A DNA stretch of 64,000 nucleotides from Paludibacteraceae bacterium (GCA_024401535.1 JAKSKX010000007.1:1-64000); one strand, 5' to 3'. Shown: positions 10,175-18,998, counted from the stretch's first letter. Numbers and translations: made by a program. Notes: generated by a model not told the origin, from the sequence alone.

Positions 10175-10891
10175 ATGTTTAGTTTAAAACATATAAGACT
10201 TATTTTCTTTTTTGCACTGATATCGGTGTTTCAAATTGCTTACTCTCAAGCATCTTATGTTGGAGAGTTGGGGTTGAATGGTGGAATTTCCTACTATAAT
10301 GGTGATGTGAATTCTACGCGAATTTTCGTGCATAACAGGGAGGCAGCGGGGCTATTCTTCCGATTGAGAGTCAATGATTACATAGGTATAAAGATAGATG
10401 GAGGTATCGCAGGCGTTAAAGGTAGTGGAAAGAACTTCCCTAAGAACCATCTGCCTTTGAAGTACGAGAATGGTGCTGCCGGTTATAACTATGAGTTTTC
10501 AAAGAGGCTCCTTAATGTTGATGCTTTGTTTTGCCTTAACTTCTTCAAGTTCGACTACCATAAGCATGACAGAGAGGCAAAGTGGCACACTCCATACGTC
10601 ATGTTAGGCCCAGGTCTAGCGATTCAGGACCAGTGGACAGGTAATGACTGCATGTTAAATTTAGCCTATGGAGTAGGATATAAGTTTAAGATAGGCCCTC
10701 GTGTCAACGCTGGTGTCGAGTGGACAATGCACAAGCTCACACACGACAATTTGGACAACGAAGGCTTCAAGAAATACTTGGATGACCCATATAAGGTTGG
10801 TCACGAGAGATTGAAGAATAATGACTATTTTAGTACATGTGTTCTCTTCGTTTCATTCGATTTGATTAAGAAGAGAGGTATTTGTCATTAA
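10175..10891 (+). CDS. PorG-like outer-membrane beta-barrel protein (DUF6089-type)
   Basis: This 238-residue protein has a signal peptide ending near AYSQ, then alternating amphipathic strands with conserved GGISYYNGDVN near the start and PYVMLGPGLA in the middle. In Porphyromonas gingivalis the gene in this position, directly before uppS and bamA, encodes PorG, the outer-membrane part of the PorK/PorN ring of the type IX secretion system. Assignment rests on gene order and barrel character, not on a residue-level comparison. A T9SS-type tail on the esterase at 34130-35932 makes a working T9SS in this organism plausible. Confidence 0.72.
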   Translation: MFSLKHIRLIFFFALISVFQIAYSQASYVGELGLNGGISYYNGDVNSTRIFVHNREAAGLFFRLRVNDYIGIKIDGGIAGVKGSGKNFPKNHLPLKYENGAAGYNYEFSKRLLNVDALFCLNFFKFDYHKHDREAKWHTPYVMLGPGLAIQDQWTGNDCMLNLAYGVGYKFKIGPRVNAGVEWTMHKLTHDNLDNEGFKKYLDDPYKVGHERLKNNDYFSTCVLFVSFDLIKKRGICH

Positions 10892-10905
10892 TTATTAAGG
10901 TAACA

Positions 10906-11655
10906 ATGAGCAAGATAAACGAGATAGATAGAGACAGACTTCCACAGCACGTTTCCATTATCATGGACGGTAATGGAAGATGGGCTAAGGAGAGAGGTCA
11001 GGAGCGCATTTTTGGACACAAGGAAGGAGTTGATTCCGTTGACAAAGTTGTAGAAGCTGCGGCTGAACTTGGCATAAAGTACATTTCCATGTACGCTTTC
11101 AGTACCGAAAATTGGAACAGACCAAAAGAAGAGGTGGCCGGACTGATGGAGATTTTTGCGACTGCCATGTCTGCCTATATCGGAAAGTTGATGCAGAATA
11201 ATGTCAGAATCATCATTCTTGGTGATTTGGACAAACTATCTGATACCGCAAAGGAGAAGCTGGTTGACGGTATGCAGAAAACAGCTTCGAATACAGGTCT
11301 TACTATGATTCTCTTTATCAGCTATTCCTCTCGTTGGGAGATTATCGAAGCTGTGAAGAATATAGCTAAAGGGGCAAAGAGCGGAGAGATAAACATTGAT
11401 GACATTAATGATGACATGTTCTCGAGTTATCTTTGCACAAAGGGCATTCCCGATCCCGACTTGATGATTCGTACAAGCGGCGAGCAGAGAATAAGCAACT
11501 TCCTGATGTGGCAGTTGTCCTACGCAGAGTTGTATTTCAGTAACGTAAGCTGGCCTGAGTTCAAGAAAGAGCAGTTTTTTGAGGCGATTGCGGATTACCA
11601 GAAGCGACAGAGGCGTTTCGGTAAGACAGGAGAACAGATTGAAAATAAACTATGA
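10906..11655 (+). CDS. uppS: di-trans,poly-cis-undecaprenyl-diphosphate synthase (isoprenyl transferase)
   Basis: The 249-residue enzyme elongates farnesyl diphosphate with isopentenyl units to undecaprenyl diphosphate, the lipid carrier for cell-wall synthesis. Catalytic D21 lies in IMDGNGRWA; STENWNRPKEE and the C-terminal RTSGEQRISNF with WQLSYAELYF are family signatures. I chose ATG 10906, 14 bases behind the preceding stop, because the conserved region begins there. Its stop overlaps the start of bamA (ATGA), pointing to translational coupling. Confidence 0.96.
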   Translation: MSKINEIDRDRLPQHVSIIMDGNGRWAKERGQERIFGHKEGVDSVDKVVEAAAELGIKYISMYAFSTENWNRPKEEVAGLMEIFATAMSAYIGKLMQNNVRIIILGDLDKLSDTAKEKLVDGMQKTASNTGLTMILFISYSSRWEIIEAVKNIAKGAKSGEINIDDINDDMFSSYLCTKGIPDPDLMIRTSGEQRISNFLMWQLSYAELYFSNVSWPEFKKEQFFEAIADYQKRQRRFGKTGEQIENKL

Positions 11656-14351
11656 TATCGATGTACAGAAATATAATAAACTGTGGACGAAGTGCAGTAT
11701 TGATGGGTATTTTTACTGCGTTTGGTTTGCTTTTGTCGTTATTCCCGGCGAGCGCCCAGTCTGATTCCTCTGCAGTTGTATTGGATTCCTTAGTAACACC
11801 TGTAGCAGAGGGCAATTCGTTGCCTCGTATATATTATTCTTCTAATCCTAAAACATATACTATTCAGTCAGTAGATGTTGTGGGTGCTGACGGATATGAC
11901 AAGAATGTCGTATCCAACTATTCTGGTCTTTATGCTGGTCAGGAGGTTAAGGTTCCTGGACCTGCATTCTCTAATGCCATCAAGAGATACTGGAAGCAGG
12001 GATTGTTCTCGGACGTTAAGATTTACGCTACAAAGATTGTTGATAACAAGATATGGTTGGAGATAAGTGTGAAGCAGCGTCCAAGGGTTTCTGACATCAC
12101 ATTCTCTGGAATAAAGAAGAAGGACTCTGATCACTTCTCTTCAAACATAGGTATTACCAAAGGCAGTCAGATTTCGCAGAACATGATTGATCGTGCTCGC
12201 GGAATTATAAGAAAGGAACTTGAAATTGACGGTTACAAGAACGCAGATGTTAACATAACATTCAATGATGATCCACAGAAGCCTGGATATGTAATCGTTA
12301 ATATTGACATTGACAAGAAAAACAAGGTAAAGATATACCGTATCAATATCGAGGGGAACGAAAATGTTAAGTCCAGCAAGCTAAAGTTTGCTATGAAGGA
12401 CACTAAGGAAAAGCATATCATCCCTAACTTGTTCAAATCAAAGAAGTTTGTAGCCGAGAATTACGAAAAGGACAAGCGTCTGTTAGTTGACAAGTATAAC
12501 GAATACGGTTACCGTGACGCTGAAATCGTATTTGATACAGTATATCAGTCCGAAAAGAAGCCAAAGCGTGTAGATATCAGGATAAAAGTTAGCGAGGGTA
12601 AGAAGTACTATATTCGCAATATAACATGGGTAGGCAATACCGTTTATCCAGAAGCGTATTTGTCTCAGGTTTTTGGAATGAAGAAGGGTGACGTTTACAA
12701 CCAGAAACTTCTTCAGGAGAGACTTTCTGATGATGAGGATGCTGTTTCCGGTCTTTACCTTGACAATGGATATTTGTTCTTTAATGTTGATCCTATAGAG
12801 TCGAACATCGAAGGAGATTCTGTAGATCTAGAGATGAGAATCTATGAGGGAAGACAGGCAGTAATAAACAACGTGGAAATTCACGGAAACGAGGCAGTGT
12901 TCGAGCATGTCATACGCCGTGAGCTACGTACTAAACCAGGTCAGTTGTTTAGCAAGAGCGACCTTCAGCGTTCAGCTCGTGAACTTGCGGCAACTGGACA
13001 TTTTAATCCAGAGAAACTTGATATTCGCCCAATTCCAAATCCTGAAGAGGGTACTGTAGATATTGTCTATAATCTTGAACAGAAGAGAAATGACCAGTTC
13101 GAGCTTTCTTTCGGTTACAGTCAGACAGGTGTGACAGGTTCGTTGGGCGTTAAGTTCACAAACTTCTCTTTGGGTAATTTGTTCAATAAAAAAGCATACA
13201 AGCCATTGCCTCAGGGAGACGGCCAGACATTGCAGTTGTCATATTCAACCAATGGTCGTTACTACCAGTGTGCAAGTGCTACATTCCTTGAGCCTTGGTT
13301 TGGAGGAAAGAAGCCAGTCAGTCTTTCCGGCTCGTTCTTCTGGAGCAAGCAGACTGATGTAAGTAGCAGATATTTCGATAATAGTTATTACACTTACTAC
13401 AATGACTATTCAAACAACTACATTAACTATGAGTCAGACCCTGACAAATACATAGTTACTGTAGGTGCGTCTGTAGGACTAGGAAAGAGATTGAAGTGGC
13501 CGGATGATTATTTCTCGTTATACTATGAGTTGGCTTACCGTCACTATAAATTGCAAGACTGGAACTTCTTTACATTGTCAACCGGTAAGGCAAACAACCT
13601 TCGTTTAGGTGTTACGTTTGCTCGTAACTCTATCGATAACCCTTACTATACTCGTAGAGGATCATCGTTTTCGCTTTCAGTACAGGCAACCCCTCCATAC
13701 TCACTCATGAAGGACAACTCTACGGTCGATGCGTTGCTTGACAAGAAGGAAAATGTAGGATTGACAAGCGAGGAAAATCTGAAGTTGAAGCAAGATTTGT
13801 ACAAGTGGGTTGAGTACTACAAGACTGAGTTCAAGGCCAAAGTGTTCACTCCGATTTCTAAGAACCAGAAGCTTGTACTCCTAACTCGTGCAGAGTATGG
13901 ATTCCTTGGATACTATGACAAGAACCACCGTTCTCCATTCGAGAGATACTATTTCGGAGGAGACGGAACAAGTGGAACAAGTTCTACGTATGCTATGTCT
14001 ATTGTTACGCTTAGAGGATACAAGAATGGATATTTGACGCCTCGTGACAATGAAGGTTTGTATGCGGGAAACTTGTATTCGAAGGTGTCTTTGGAGTTGC
14101 GTTATCCTTTGATGCTTGAGCAGGCAGCAACAATATACGCCTTGGCTTTCGCTGAGGCAGGTAACTGCTGGTACGATTTCAAAGACTTCAACCCATTCAA
14201 TTTGAAGCGTTCTGCCGGTGCCGGTGTGAGGGTGTTCCTTCCAATGCTTGGACTACTTGGTGTTGACTGGGGATATGGATTCGATACGGATCTTGTTACA
14301 GGCAAGAAGTCAAAGACTAACTTCCATCTTGTAATCGGTCAGGAATTCTAA
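11652..14351 (+). CDS. bamA: outer-membrane protein assembly factor BamA
   Basis: The 899-residue Omp85 protein inserts beta-barrel proteins into the outer membrane. It has a signal peptide ending at PASAQ, about five POTRA repeats (roughly 55-480) and a C-terminal barrel with FELSFGYSQTGVTGSLGVKF and the closing strand NFHLVIGQEF, ending in F as barrel proteins do. Length is a little above E. coli BamA. Its ATG overlaps the uppS stop, and Skp-type chaperone genes follow, so the whole group serves outer-membrane biogenesis. Confidence 0.96.
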   Translation: MISMYRNIINCGRSAVLMGIFTAFGLLLSLFPASAQSDSSAVVLDSLVTPVAEGNSLPRIYYSSNPKTYTIQSVDVVGADGYDKNVVSNYSGLYAGQEVKVPGPAFSNAIKRYWKQGLFSDVKIYATKIVDNKIWLEISVKQRPRVSDITFSGIKKKDSDHFSSNIGITKGSQISQNMIDRARGIIRKELEIDGYKNADVNITFNDDPQKPGYVIVNIDIDKKNKVKIYRINIEGNENVKSSKLKFAMKDTKEKHIIPNLFKSKKFVAENYEKDKRLLVDKYNEYGYRDAEIVFDTVYQSEKKPKRVDIRIKVSEGKKYYIRNITWVGNTVYPEAYLSQVFGMKKGDVYNQKLLQERLSDDEDAVSGLYLDNGYLFFNVDPIESNIEGDSVDLEMRIYEGRQAVINNVEIHGNEAVFEHVIRRELRTKPGQLFSKSDLQRSARELAATGHFNPEKLDIRPIPNPEEGTVDIVYNLEQKRNDQFELSFGYSQTGVTGSLGVKFTNFSLGNLFNKKAYKPLPQGDGQTLQLSYSTNGRYYQCASATFLEPWFGGKKPVSLSGSFFWSKQTDVSSRYFDNSYYTYYNDYSNNYINYESDPDKYIVTVGASVGLGKRLKWPDDYFSLYYELAYRHYKLQDWNFFTLSTGKANNLRLGVTFARNSIDNPYYTRRGSSFSLSVQATPPYSLMKDNSTVDALLDKKENVGLTSEENLKLKQDLYKWVEYYKTEFKAKVFTPISKNQKLVLLTRAEYGFLGYYDKNHRSPFERYYFGGDGTSGTSSTYAMSIVTLRGYKNGYLTPRDNEGLYAGNLYSKVSLELRYPLMLEQAATIYALAFAEAGNCWYDFKDFNPFNLKRSAGAGVRVFLPMLGLLGVDWGYGFDTDLVTGKKSKTNFHLVIGQEF

Positions 14352-14369
14352 CAATAAACAAAGAAGAAA

Positions 14370-14897
14370 ATGAAAAGATACATTCTTTCTATTATATTTG
14401 CCACTTTTTGCTGTATGTGTTCCTTTGCACAGTTTGGTGGCGGTAAAGTGGCAGTTATTGACCTCGAGTACATTTTAAAGAATATGCCGATGTATGAGTC
14501 TGCAAACGAACAGGTGAAGCAGATATCTAAGAAGTGGCAGGCAGAAGTAGAGCAGAAGCACGAGGAGGCCCGTGTACTTCAGAAAAACTATCAGACTGAG
14601 GTAGTGTTCCTTTCCGATGACATGAAGAAGTCTAAGGAGAAAGAGATTCTTGCCAAGGAGAAGGAAGCCAATGAACTTCAGCGTAAGTACTTCGGTCCTG
14701 ACGGCGAGCTTTTCAAAAAGAAGGAGAGTTTGATGAAGCCTATACAGGATGAAATATATATTGCCGTGAAGGATATTGCCGACAGTAAGGGATATGGTTT
14801 GGTTCTTGACAAGGCTTCTACTGCTGGAGTTATCTACTTCACTTCCAAGATTGATATTAGCGATGATGTGCTTGGAAAGCTTGGATATGTTAAGTAA
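14370..14897 (+). CDS. OmpH/Skp family periplasmic chaperone 1
   Basis: The 175-residue product has a signal peptide (FCCMCSFAQ) and a long charged coiled-coil core (about 45-135) framed by a short beta part with KVAVIDLEYILKNMP at the N terminus and GYGLVLDK near the C terminus. This is the Skp architecture; Skp trimers hold unfolded outer-membrane proteins in the periplasm. It starts 18 bases after bamA, so it is probably co-transcribed with its client machine. Confidence 0.9.
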   Translation: MKRYILSIIFATFCCMCSFAQFGGGKVAVIDLEYILKNMPMYESANEQVKQISKKWQAEVEQKHEEARVLQKNYQTEVVFLSDDMKKSKEKEILAKEKEANELQRKYFGPDGELFKKKESLMKPIQDEIYIAVKDIADSKGYGLVLDKASTAGVIYFTSKIDISDDVLGKLGYVK

Positions 14898-14915
14898 TCT
14901 TAAAATTTGCTAAAG

Positions 14916-15425
14916 ATGAGATTATTTCATGGTGTAATCCTACTTTTCTTGCTTATCTTTGCACCGTTATCAGCCCAGAACACTAAACTCAGGCTTGCGC
15001 ATTATGACGAGGAGCAGGTGTTGAAGGCTATGTCTGAGACTGCAGAAGTTGAAAGAGCAATCAAAAGTCTCGGAGATCAGTATGAGGCTGAGATGACAAG
15101 GATGGAAGAAGAGTATTCTAGAAAGGCCGGAGAATATCAGAAGGGCTACATCTCTTGGGACGAGACCATACGAATGACGCGTATGGAGGAACTTCACACA
15201 ATGAAGACCAAGATGCAGAACTATTACGATATGGCCGATCAGACGCTAAAGGCAAAGCGTGTTGAACTTTATGCACCTGTTTATAAGACGCTGTATGATG
15301 CAGTGGCCAAGGTGGCTGAGCAACACCAGTTCCTCTATGTTTGGGATATCAAGCAGATCAAATATATGTCAAAGGATGCCGTAGATATTACTCCTATGAT
15401 TAAGAGAGAACTTGGTATTAAGTAA
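14916..15425 (+). CDS. OmpH/Skp family periplasmic chaperone 2
   Basis: This second Skp-like protein has 169 residues, a signal peptide ending near LSAQ and a coiled-coil middle rich in E, K and M. The opening strand LRLAHYDEEQVLKAM matches the position of the one in the first copy but is clearly diverged. I took ATG 14916 as start; a TTG three codons upstream is in frame. It follows copy 1 by 18 bases and is probably in the same transcript. Confidence 0.88.
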   Translation: MRLFHGVILLFLLIFAPLSAQNTKLRLAHYDEEQVLKAMSETAEVERAIKSLGDQYEAEMTRMEEEYSRKAGEYQKGYISWDETIRMTRMEELHTMKTKMQNYYDMADQTLKAKRVELYAPVYKTLYDAVAKVAEQHQFLYVWDIKQIKYMSKDAVDITPMIKRELGIK

Positions 15426-15465
15426 GTATTAATGTTGTTAATAATAGAATTTTTATAGAACGGTT

Positions 15466-15981
15466 ATGATTAAAAGATTTTTAATAGCACTTCTTTGTGT
15501 GCTTCCGCTAGCTTCAAATGCACAGCAGCAGGTTAAACTTGGACATATCGATGTTCAGGCTCTTTTCTTCTCACTTCCTGATGTAAAGGATATCGAGACT
15601 AAGATGAAGGATATTCAGGCTCAGTATGAGAAGGAGATCAAGGATCAGAACGATGAGTTTACTCGTAAGTTCTCTGACTTTCAGCAGAACTATGACAAGA
15701 TGGACGAGACTATCCGCAAGATGCGTCAGGATGAGCTAGAGGCATTGAAGCAGAAGCTTGATAACTTCTATCAGACTGCGCAGACTAGCCTTGCACAGAA
15801 GCAGGAGGAGATGCAGGTTCCAGTAAGAAAGAAGATTCTTGACGCTATCGCAGAGGTTTCTAAGGAGAACGGTTTCACTTACGTTTTCGATACAGCTGCT
15901 CTTCTTTACAAGGGTGAATCAGGAACAGATCTTACAGATATGGTTCTTAAGAAGCTTGGTGTAAATAATGTTGCCAAGTAA
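15466..15981 (+). CDS. OmpH/Skp family periplasmic chaperone 3
   Basis: The third tandem Skp-like protein (171 residues) has a signal peptide ending at SNAQ, the opening strand VKLGHIDVQALFFSLP, a coiled coil with many Q, K and E residues and the closing segment GFTYVFDT. It is closer in pattern to copy 2 than to copy 1. Codon use is more optimised than in copy 2, which hints at higher expression. It is the last gene before a terminator. Confidence 0.9.
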   Translation: MIKRFLIALLCVLPLASNAQQQVKLGHIDVQALFFSLPDVKDIETKMKDIQAQYEKEIKDQNDEFTRKFSDFQQNYDKMDETIRKMRQDELEALKQKLDNFYQTAQTSLAQKQEEMQVPVRKKILDAIAEVSKENGFTYVFDTAALLYKGESGTDLTDMVLKKLGVNNVAK

Positions 15982-16006
15982 TCAGAAATAACAGAGTTTG
16001 ATTAAG

Positions 16007-16042
16007 GAGCGGACTTCGCTGAGGTTCGCTCTTTCTTTTTTT
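16007..16042 (+). terminator. terminator after the third ompH gene
   Basis: GAGCGGA pairs with TTCGCTC (one wobble) and is followed by TTTCTTTTTTT. It ends only 8 bases before murI, so murI may be reached by read-through. Confidence 0.7.
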
Positions 16043-16049
16043 AGAAAAT

Positions 16050-16898
16050 ATGCAGTCCAACTTGTTACATACTTTGGTTTCCGGACCTATCGGGGTTTTC
16101 GATTCTGGATTTGGTGGGCTTACGATTCTTCGTGAGATGCGCAAGATTCTTCCACAGTATGACTATATGTTCTTGGGAGATAATGCCCGTGCGCCCTATG
16201 GCTCGCATTCGTTTGATGTGGTTTATGACTATACACGCCAGTGTGTCGAGTATCTTTTCTCGAAGGGATGTCCGCTTGTGATTCTTGCATGCAATACCGC
16301 TTCTGCAAAGGCTCTGAGGACGATCCAGATGAACGACTTGCCGGAGTGGAATAAGGACAAGAGAGTGCTGGGAATCATACGACCTACTGCCGAGCATGTC
16401 AGTGAATATACACGAACTGGACACGTCGGTCTTTTTGCCACAACTGGAACGGTGACGAGCCAGTCTTATCCAATCGAACTTTCAAAGATAAACCAAAGTA
16501 TAGAAGTGGCTAGTGTTGCCTGTCCTATGTGGGTGCCTTTGGTAGAGAATGGCGAATATGATAACGAGGGAGCAGATTATTTTGTAAGAAAGAAAGTCGA
16601 GGAACTCCTTTCCATGGACAGCAGGATTGATTCGGTTATATTGGGCTGCACCCATTATCCATTATTGTTGGACAAGATAAAAAAGTACCTGCCAAAGTCG
16701 GTGCAAATAATTTCCCAAGGCGAAATTGTAGCCCAAAGTTTGAAGGATTATCTTGAGCGTCATACTGACCTTGAAGCCTTTTTGACTAGGAATGGTGGTT
16801 GTGAGTTTTTGACAACCGAAAGTGAAGAAAAGTTCAAGCATGCGGCCCAAGTTTTTCTAAGCAATTCAGAAATTTCCGCAAAAAAGGTAGTGATTTAG
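16050..16898 (+). CDS. murI: glutamate racemase
   Basis: The 282-residue enzyme makes D-glutamate for peptidoglycan. Both catalytic cysteines are visible: C81 in LACNTAS and C200 in LGCTHYPLLL; the N-terminal IGVFDSGFGGLT with the catalytic-site aspartate and serine is also intact. ATG 16050 was chosen as the first in-frame ATG before the conserved region. It follows the envelope operon, consistent with its cell-wall role. Confidence 0.96.
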   Translation: MQSNLLHTLVSGPIGVFDSGFGGLTILREMRKILPQYDYMFLGDNARAPYGSHSFDVVYDYTRQCVEYLFSKGCPLVILACNTASAKALRTIQMNDLPEWNKDKRVLGIIRPTAEHVSEYTRTGHVGLFATTGTVTSQSYPIELSKINQSIEVASVACPMWVPLVENGEYDNEGADYFVRKKVEELLSMDSRIDSVILGCTHYPLLLDKIKKYLPKSVQIISQGEIVAQSLKDYLERHTDLEAFLTRNGGCEFLTTESEEKFKHAAQVFLSNSEISAKKVVI

Positions 16899-17141
16899 AG
16901 GTTATCAACAGCTTTATCAACAATTTGGGGTATGCTCATACCGATTGTTGATTATATTTGCTACGATTGTTAATAACAATGGCTTGATATAAGCTACAGA
17001 AACCAATGATTTTACTAATTTTGCATTGTCAAACAAAACGAAATGTGTCACTCTGATGAGTGAGAAGATATACACAAATCGAAAAATGTGATACACAAAA
17101 TTGTTTTGTAAGTCATTGGAAAATAAGTTCTTTGTTTTGAG
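16899..17141. other. non-coding spacer with two DnaA-box-like repeats
   Basis: The spacer between murI and ychF begins with two close direct copies of TTATCAACA (16904-16912 and 16914-16922), each one base away from the DnaA box TTATCCACA. The rest is AT-rich with no supported gene. I do not call an origin from two imperfect boxes. Confidence 0.3.
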
Positions 17142-17173
17142 AAGAGTCACAAGTGATTGCGACTCTTTTTTCT
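17142..17173 (+). terminator. terminator upstream of ychF
   Basis: AAGAGTC pairs with GACTCTT, an inner CAA/TTG closes a GTGA loop, and TTTTTTCTTT follows. It probably ends transcription from murI. Confidence 0.7.
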
Positions 17174-17191
17174 TTATATAAACTTTTTTAC

Positions 17192-17199
17192 TATCTTTG
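17192..17199 (+). promoter_or_regulatory. -7 element of ychF
   Basis: TATCTTTG matches the -7 consensus 39 bases before ATG 17239. Confidence 0.7.
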
Positions 17200-17238
17200 C
17201 ACTCAATTTCGTAATAGCTAATAAAGAAACTTAATTAT

Positions 17239-18339
17239 ATGGCACTTCAATGTGGTATCGTAGGTTTGCCTAATGTTGGTAAATCGACTCTTTTTAACTG
17301 CTTGTCTAATGCTAAGGCACAGGCAGCAAACTTCCCTTTTTGTACAATCGAGCCTAACGTAGGTGTGATTACTGTTCCTGATGACAGACTTGTCACTCTA
17401 GAGAACCTTGTTCACCCACAGCGTGTTGTTCCTACAACAGTAGAGATTGTTGACATCGCAGGTCTTGTGAAGGGTGCGAGCAAGGGAGAGGGACTTGGAA
17501 ACAAGTTCTTGGCTAACATTCGCGAGACAGATGCTATCCTTCATGTTCTTCGTTGCTTTGACAATGATAACGTAACACATGTTGACGGTCGTGTTGATCC
17601 TGTTCGTGACAAGGAGATTATTGATACTGAGCTTCAGCTTAAGGACCTTGAGACGGTAGAGAGCAGACTTCAGAAACTTATGAAGCAGGCTACAACAGGA
17701 GGAGATAAAGCAGCACGTGCTGTCTGCGACGTTCTTGAGAAGTATCGTGCGGTCCTTCTTGAGGGTAAGTCGGCTCGTTCGGTTGAACTATCAAAGGAGG
17801 AGAAGCTTTTGGTAAAGGACCTTTACCTTCTTACTACAAAGCCTGTCATGTATGTTTGTAATGTTGACGAGGCAAGCGCTGTAACAGGAAACAAATATAC
17901 TGAGGCTGTCAAGGAGGCAATAAAGGGAGAGAACGCCGAAATGCTTATCGTTGCAGCTGCCACAGAGGCTGACATCAATGAGCTTGAGACTTTTGAGGAG
18001 CGTCAGGAGTTCCTTGAGGCTGCCGGTTTGAAGGAGTCTGGTGTTGTTCGCTTGATCAAGGCTGCTTACAGACTGCTTGACCTTCAGACATACTTTACTG
18101 CCGGAGTTCAGGAGGTTCGAGCATGGACATTCATGCGTGGTTCAAAGGCTCCTCAGTGTGCCGGAATTATCCACTCTGACTTCGAGAAGGGTTTCATCCG
18201 TGCCGAGGTTATCAAGTACGACGACTATATCGCTCTTGGTAGTGAGGCCGCTTGTCGTGAGGCCGGAAAGATCTCTATCGAGGGTAAGGACTATGTATGT
18301 CAGGATGGTGACATAATGCACTTCAGATTCAACGTGTAA
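17239..18339 (+). CDS. ychF: redox-regulated ATPase/GTPase YchF (OLA1 family)
   Basis: The 366-residue P-loop NTPase has G1 motif GLPNVGKST at residues 9-17, G3 region DIAGLVKGASKGEGLGN, the NVDE motif in place of NKxD that favours ATP, and a C-terminal TGS domain ending in GDIMHFRFNV. Family members bind ribosomes and respond to oxidative stress. It is monocistronic with its own promoter and terminator. Confidence 0.97.
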   Translation: MALQCGIVGLPNVGKSTLFNCLSNAKAQAANFPFCTIEPNVGVITVPDDRLVTLENLVHPQRVVPTTVEIVDIAGLVKGASKGEGLGNKFLANIRETDAILHVLRCFDNDNVTHVDGRVDPVRDKEIIDTELQLKDLETVESRLQKLMKQATTGGDKAARAVCDVLEKYRAVLLEGKSARSVELSKEEKLLVKDLYLLTTKPVMYVCNVDEASAVTGNKYTEAVKEAIKGENAEMLIVAAATEADINELETFEERQEFLEAAGLKESGVVRLIKAAYRLLDLQTYFTAGVQEVRAWTFMRGSKAPQCAGIIHSDFEKGFIRAEVIKYDDYIALGSEAACREAGKISIEGKDYVCQDGDIMHFRFNV

Positions 18340-18367
18340 TCTTACTTATATCAAACAAATAAAATGG

Positions 18368-18399
18368 AAGGTCGTGGGTTTTTCTCGCGACTTTTTTTG
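18368..18399 (+). terminator. intrinsic terminator after ychF
   Basis: AAGGTCGTGG pairs with CTCGCGACTT through several wobbles and a T run follows. Confidence 0.75.
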
Positions 18400-18568
18400 T
18401 ATTAGTGCCGATGAATTCTGCAGAGTTCAATCGTAGCTATATTGGGGCGCAGTCCCCTTTTTACATTTTTGTTTCTAAAGAGATTCCAAACTCAATTCAT
18501 ATTTTCATTTTCGTATTAGAGATTGTTCCTTTTAGAATTTGATAATAAAGAATCACTAGCATCTGTTC

Positions 18569-18595
18569 GTTGATGGAAAAACAAAAATAAAATTG
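18569..18595 (+). repeat. imperfect direct repeat, copy 1
   Basis: A 27-base unit beginning GTTGATGGAAAAACA matches 18653-18679 at 23 positions. Each copy follows or precedes a -7-like element in the cassette A upstream region. Its role is unknown. Confidence 0.45.
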
Positions 18596-18652
18596 TTTCT
18601 TTATAATTCCCAGTTCCGTTTTTTATCTTTGTTTTTGCCTAAAGTTCTTTCT

Positions 18653-18679
18653 GTTGATAGAAAAACAGAATCAAAATTG
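18653..18679 (+). repeat. imperfect direct repeat, copy 2
   Basis: A 27-base unit beginning GTTGATAGAAAAACA pairs with 18569-18595 as a direct repeat. It lies between two -7-like elements. Confidence 0.45.
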
Positions 18680-18771
18680 CAGAGCGAATGAAATATAATC
18701 GAATTTGCAGAGCAAACCACTTATTAGGGCAATAAAACACTCTTGATTATAGAAATCTGCAAAAAATGTTG

Positions 18772-18779
18772 TACTTTTG
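18772..18779 (+). promoter_or_regulatory. -7 element of cassette A head
   Basis: TACTTTTG fits TAnnTTTG. A transcript starting about 7 bases later would carry the whole structured element and the HTH gene. Confidence 0.6.
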
Positions 18780-18837
18780 CTTGCGTTAAAAAGATGAATA
18801 AGAACCAGAAATAAAAGAATTTACATAAATATCTAAT

Positions 18838-18968
18838 AAGCGTTCGCTTTTCGAGTCAATCTAAAATCGCCAATTTTAAGTAAACAACCGAAAGTGAACG
18901 TCTGGGTGTATGCTATACACTCGGACGTTACTGTTTGTTTACGGGTGTTTGGCGATACCTAGATTGGC
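18838..18968 (+). ncRNA. structured leader element, copy A (four stacked helices)
   Basis: This 131-base element folds into one long rod. P1 pairs GTCAATCTA (18855-18863) with TAGATTGGC (18960-18968). P2 pairs ATCGCCAA (18866-18873) with TTGGCGAT (18949-18956). P3 pairs GTAAACAA (18880-18887) with TTGTTTAC (18935-18942). P4 is a 15-bp hairpin from 18897-18911 to 18915-18929, extended by AGT/ACT. The 3' strand between P3 and P1 holds GGGTGTTTGGCGATACCT. A second copy at 44277-44409 keeps the same pairings with different bases in P1, P3 and P4, which is strong evidence for selected structure. It ends 30 bases before the HTH start, so it may be a cis-regulatory leader, a separate RNA, or a DNA hairpin used by a protein. 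Confidence 0.75.
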
Positions 18969-18998
18969 GCAGTGGCGTCCGTTTCGTTTTAATACACT

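Larger units (their letters stand above)
18403..18771. other. AT-rich non-coding region upstream of cassette A
   Basis: No gene is visible. The stretch holds a -7-like TATCTTTG (18624-18631), an imperfect 27-base direct repeat, and repeated TTGCAGAGC words (18677-18685 and 18705-18713). It may contain remains of earlier cassette heads or promoters, but nothing codes for protein. Confidence 0.4.

Noticed and set aside
16904-16922. Two TTATCAACA boxes as a replication origin
   Set aside because: Only two imperfect DnaA-box-like words, no dnaA or dnaN nearby and no AT-rich unwinding repeats in a fitting layout.
16917-17150. 77-codon minus-strand frame between murI and ychF
   Set aside because: It overlaps the terminator of the spacer, has low-complexity composition and no promoter.
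18838-18968. Structured element as an integron attC site
   Set aside because: The hairpin shape is similar, but the GTTRRRY-type core and an integron integrase are missing, and the element precedes a gene start rather than following a stop.
18838-18968. Structured element as a retron or CRISPR-related RNA
   Set aside because: No reverse transcriptase, Cas gene or spaced repeats occur near either copy.
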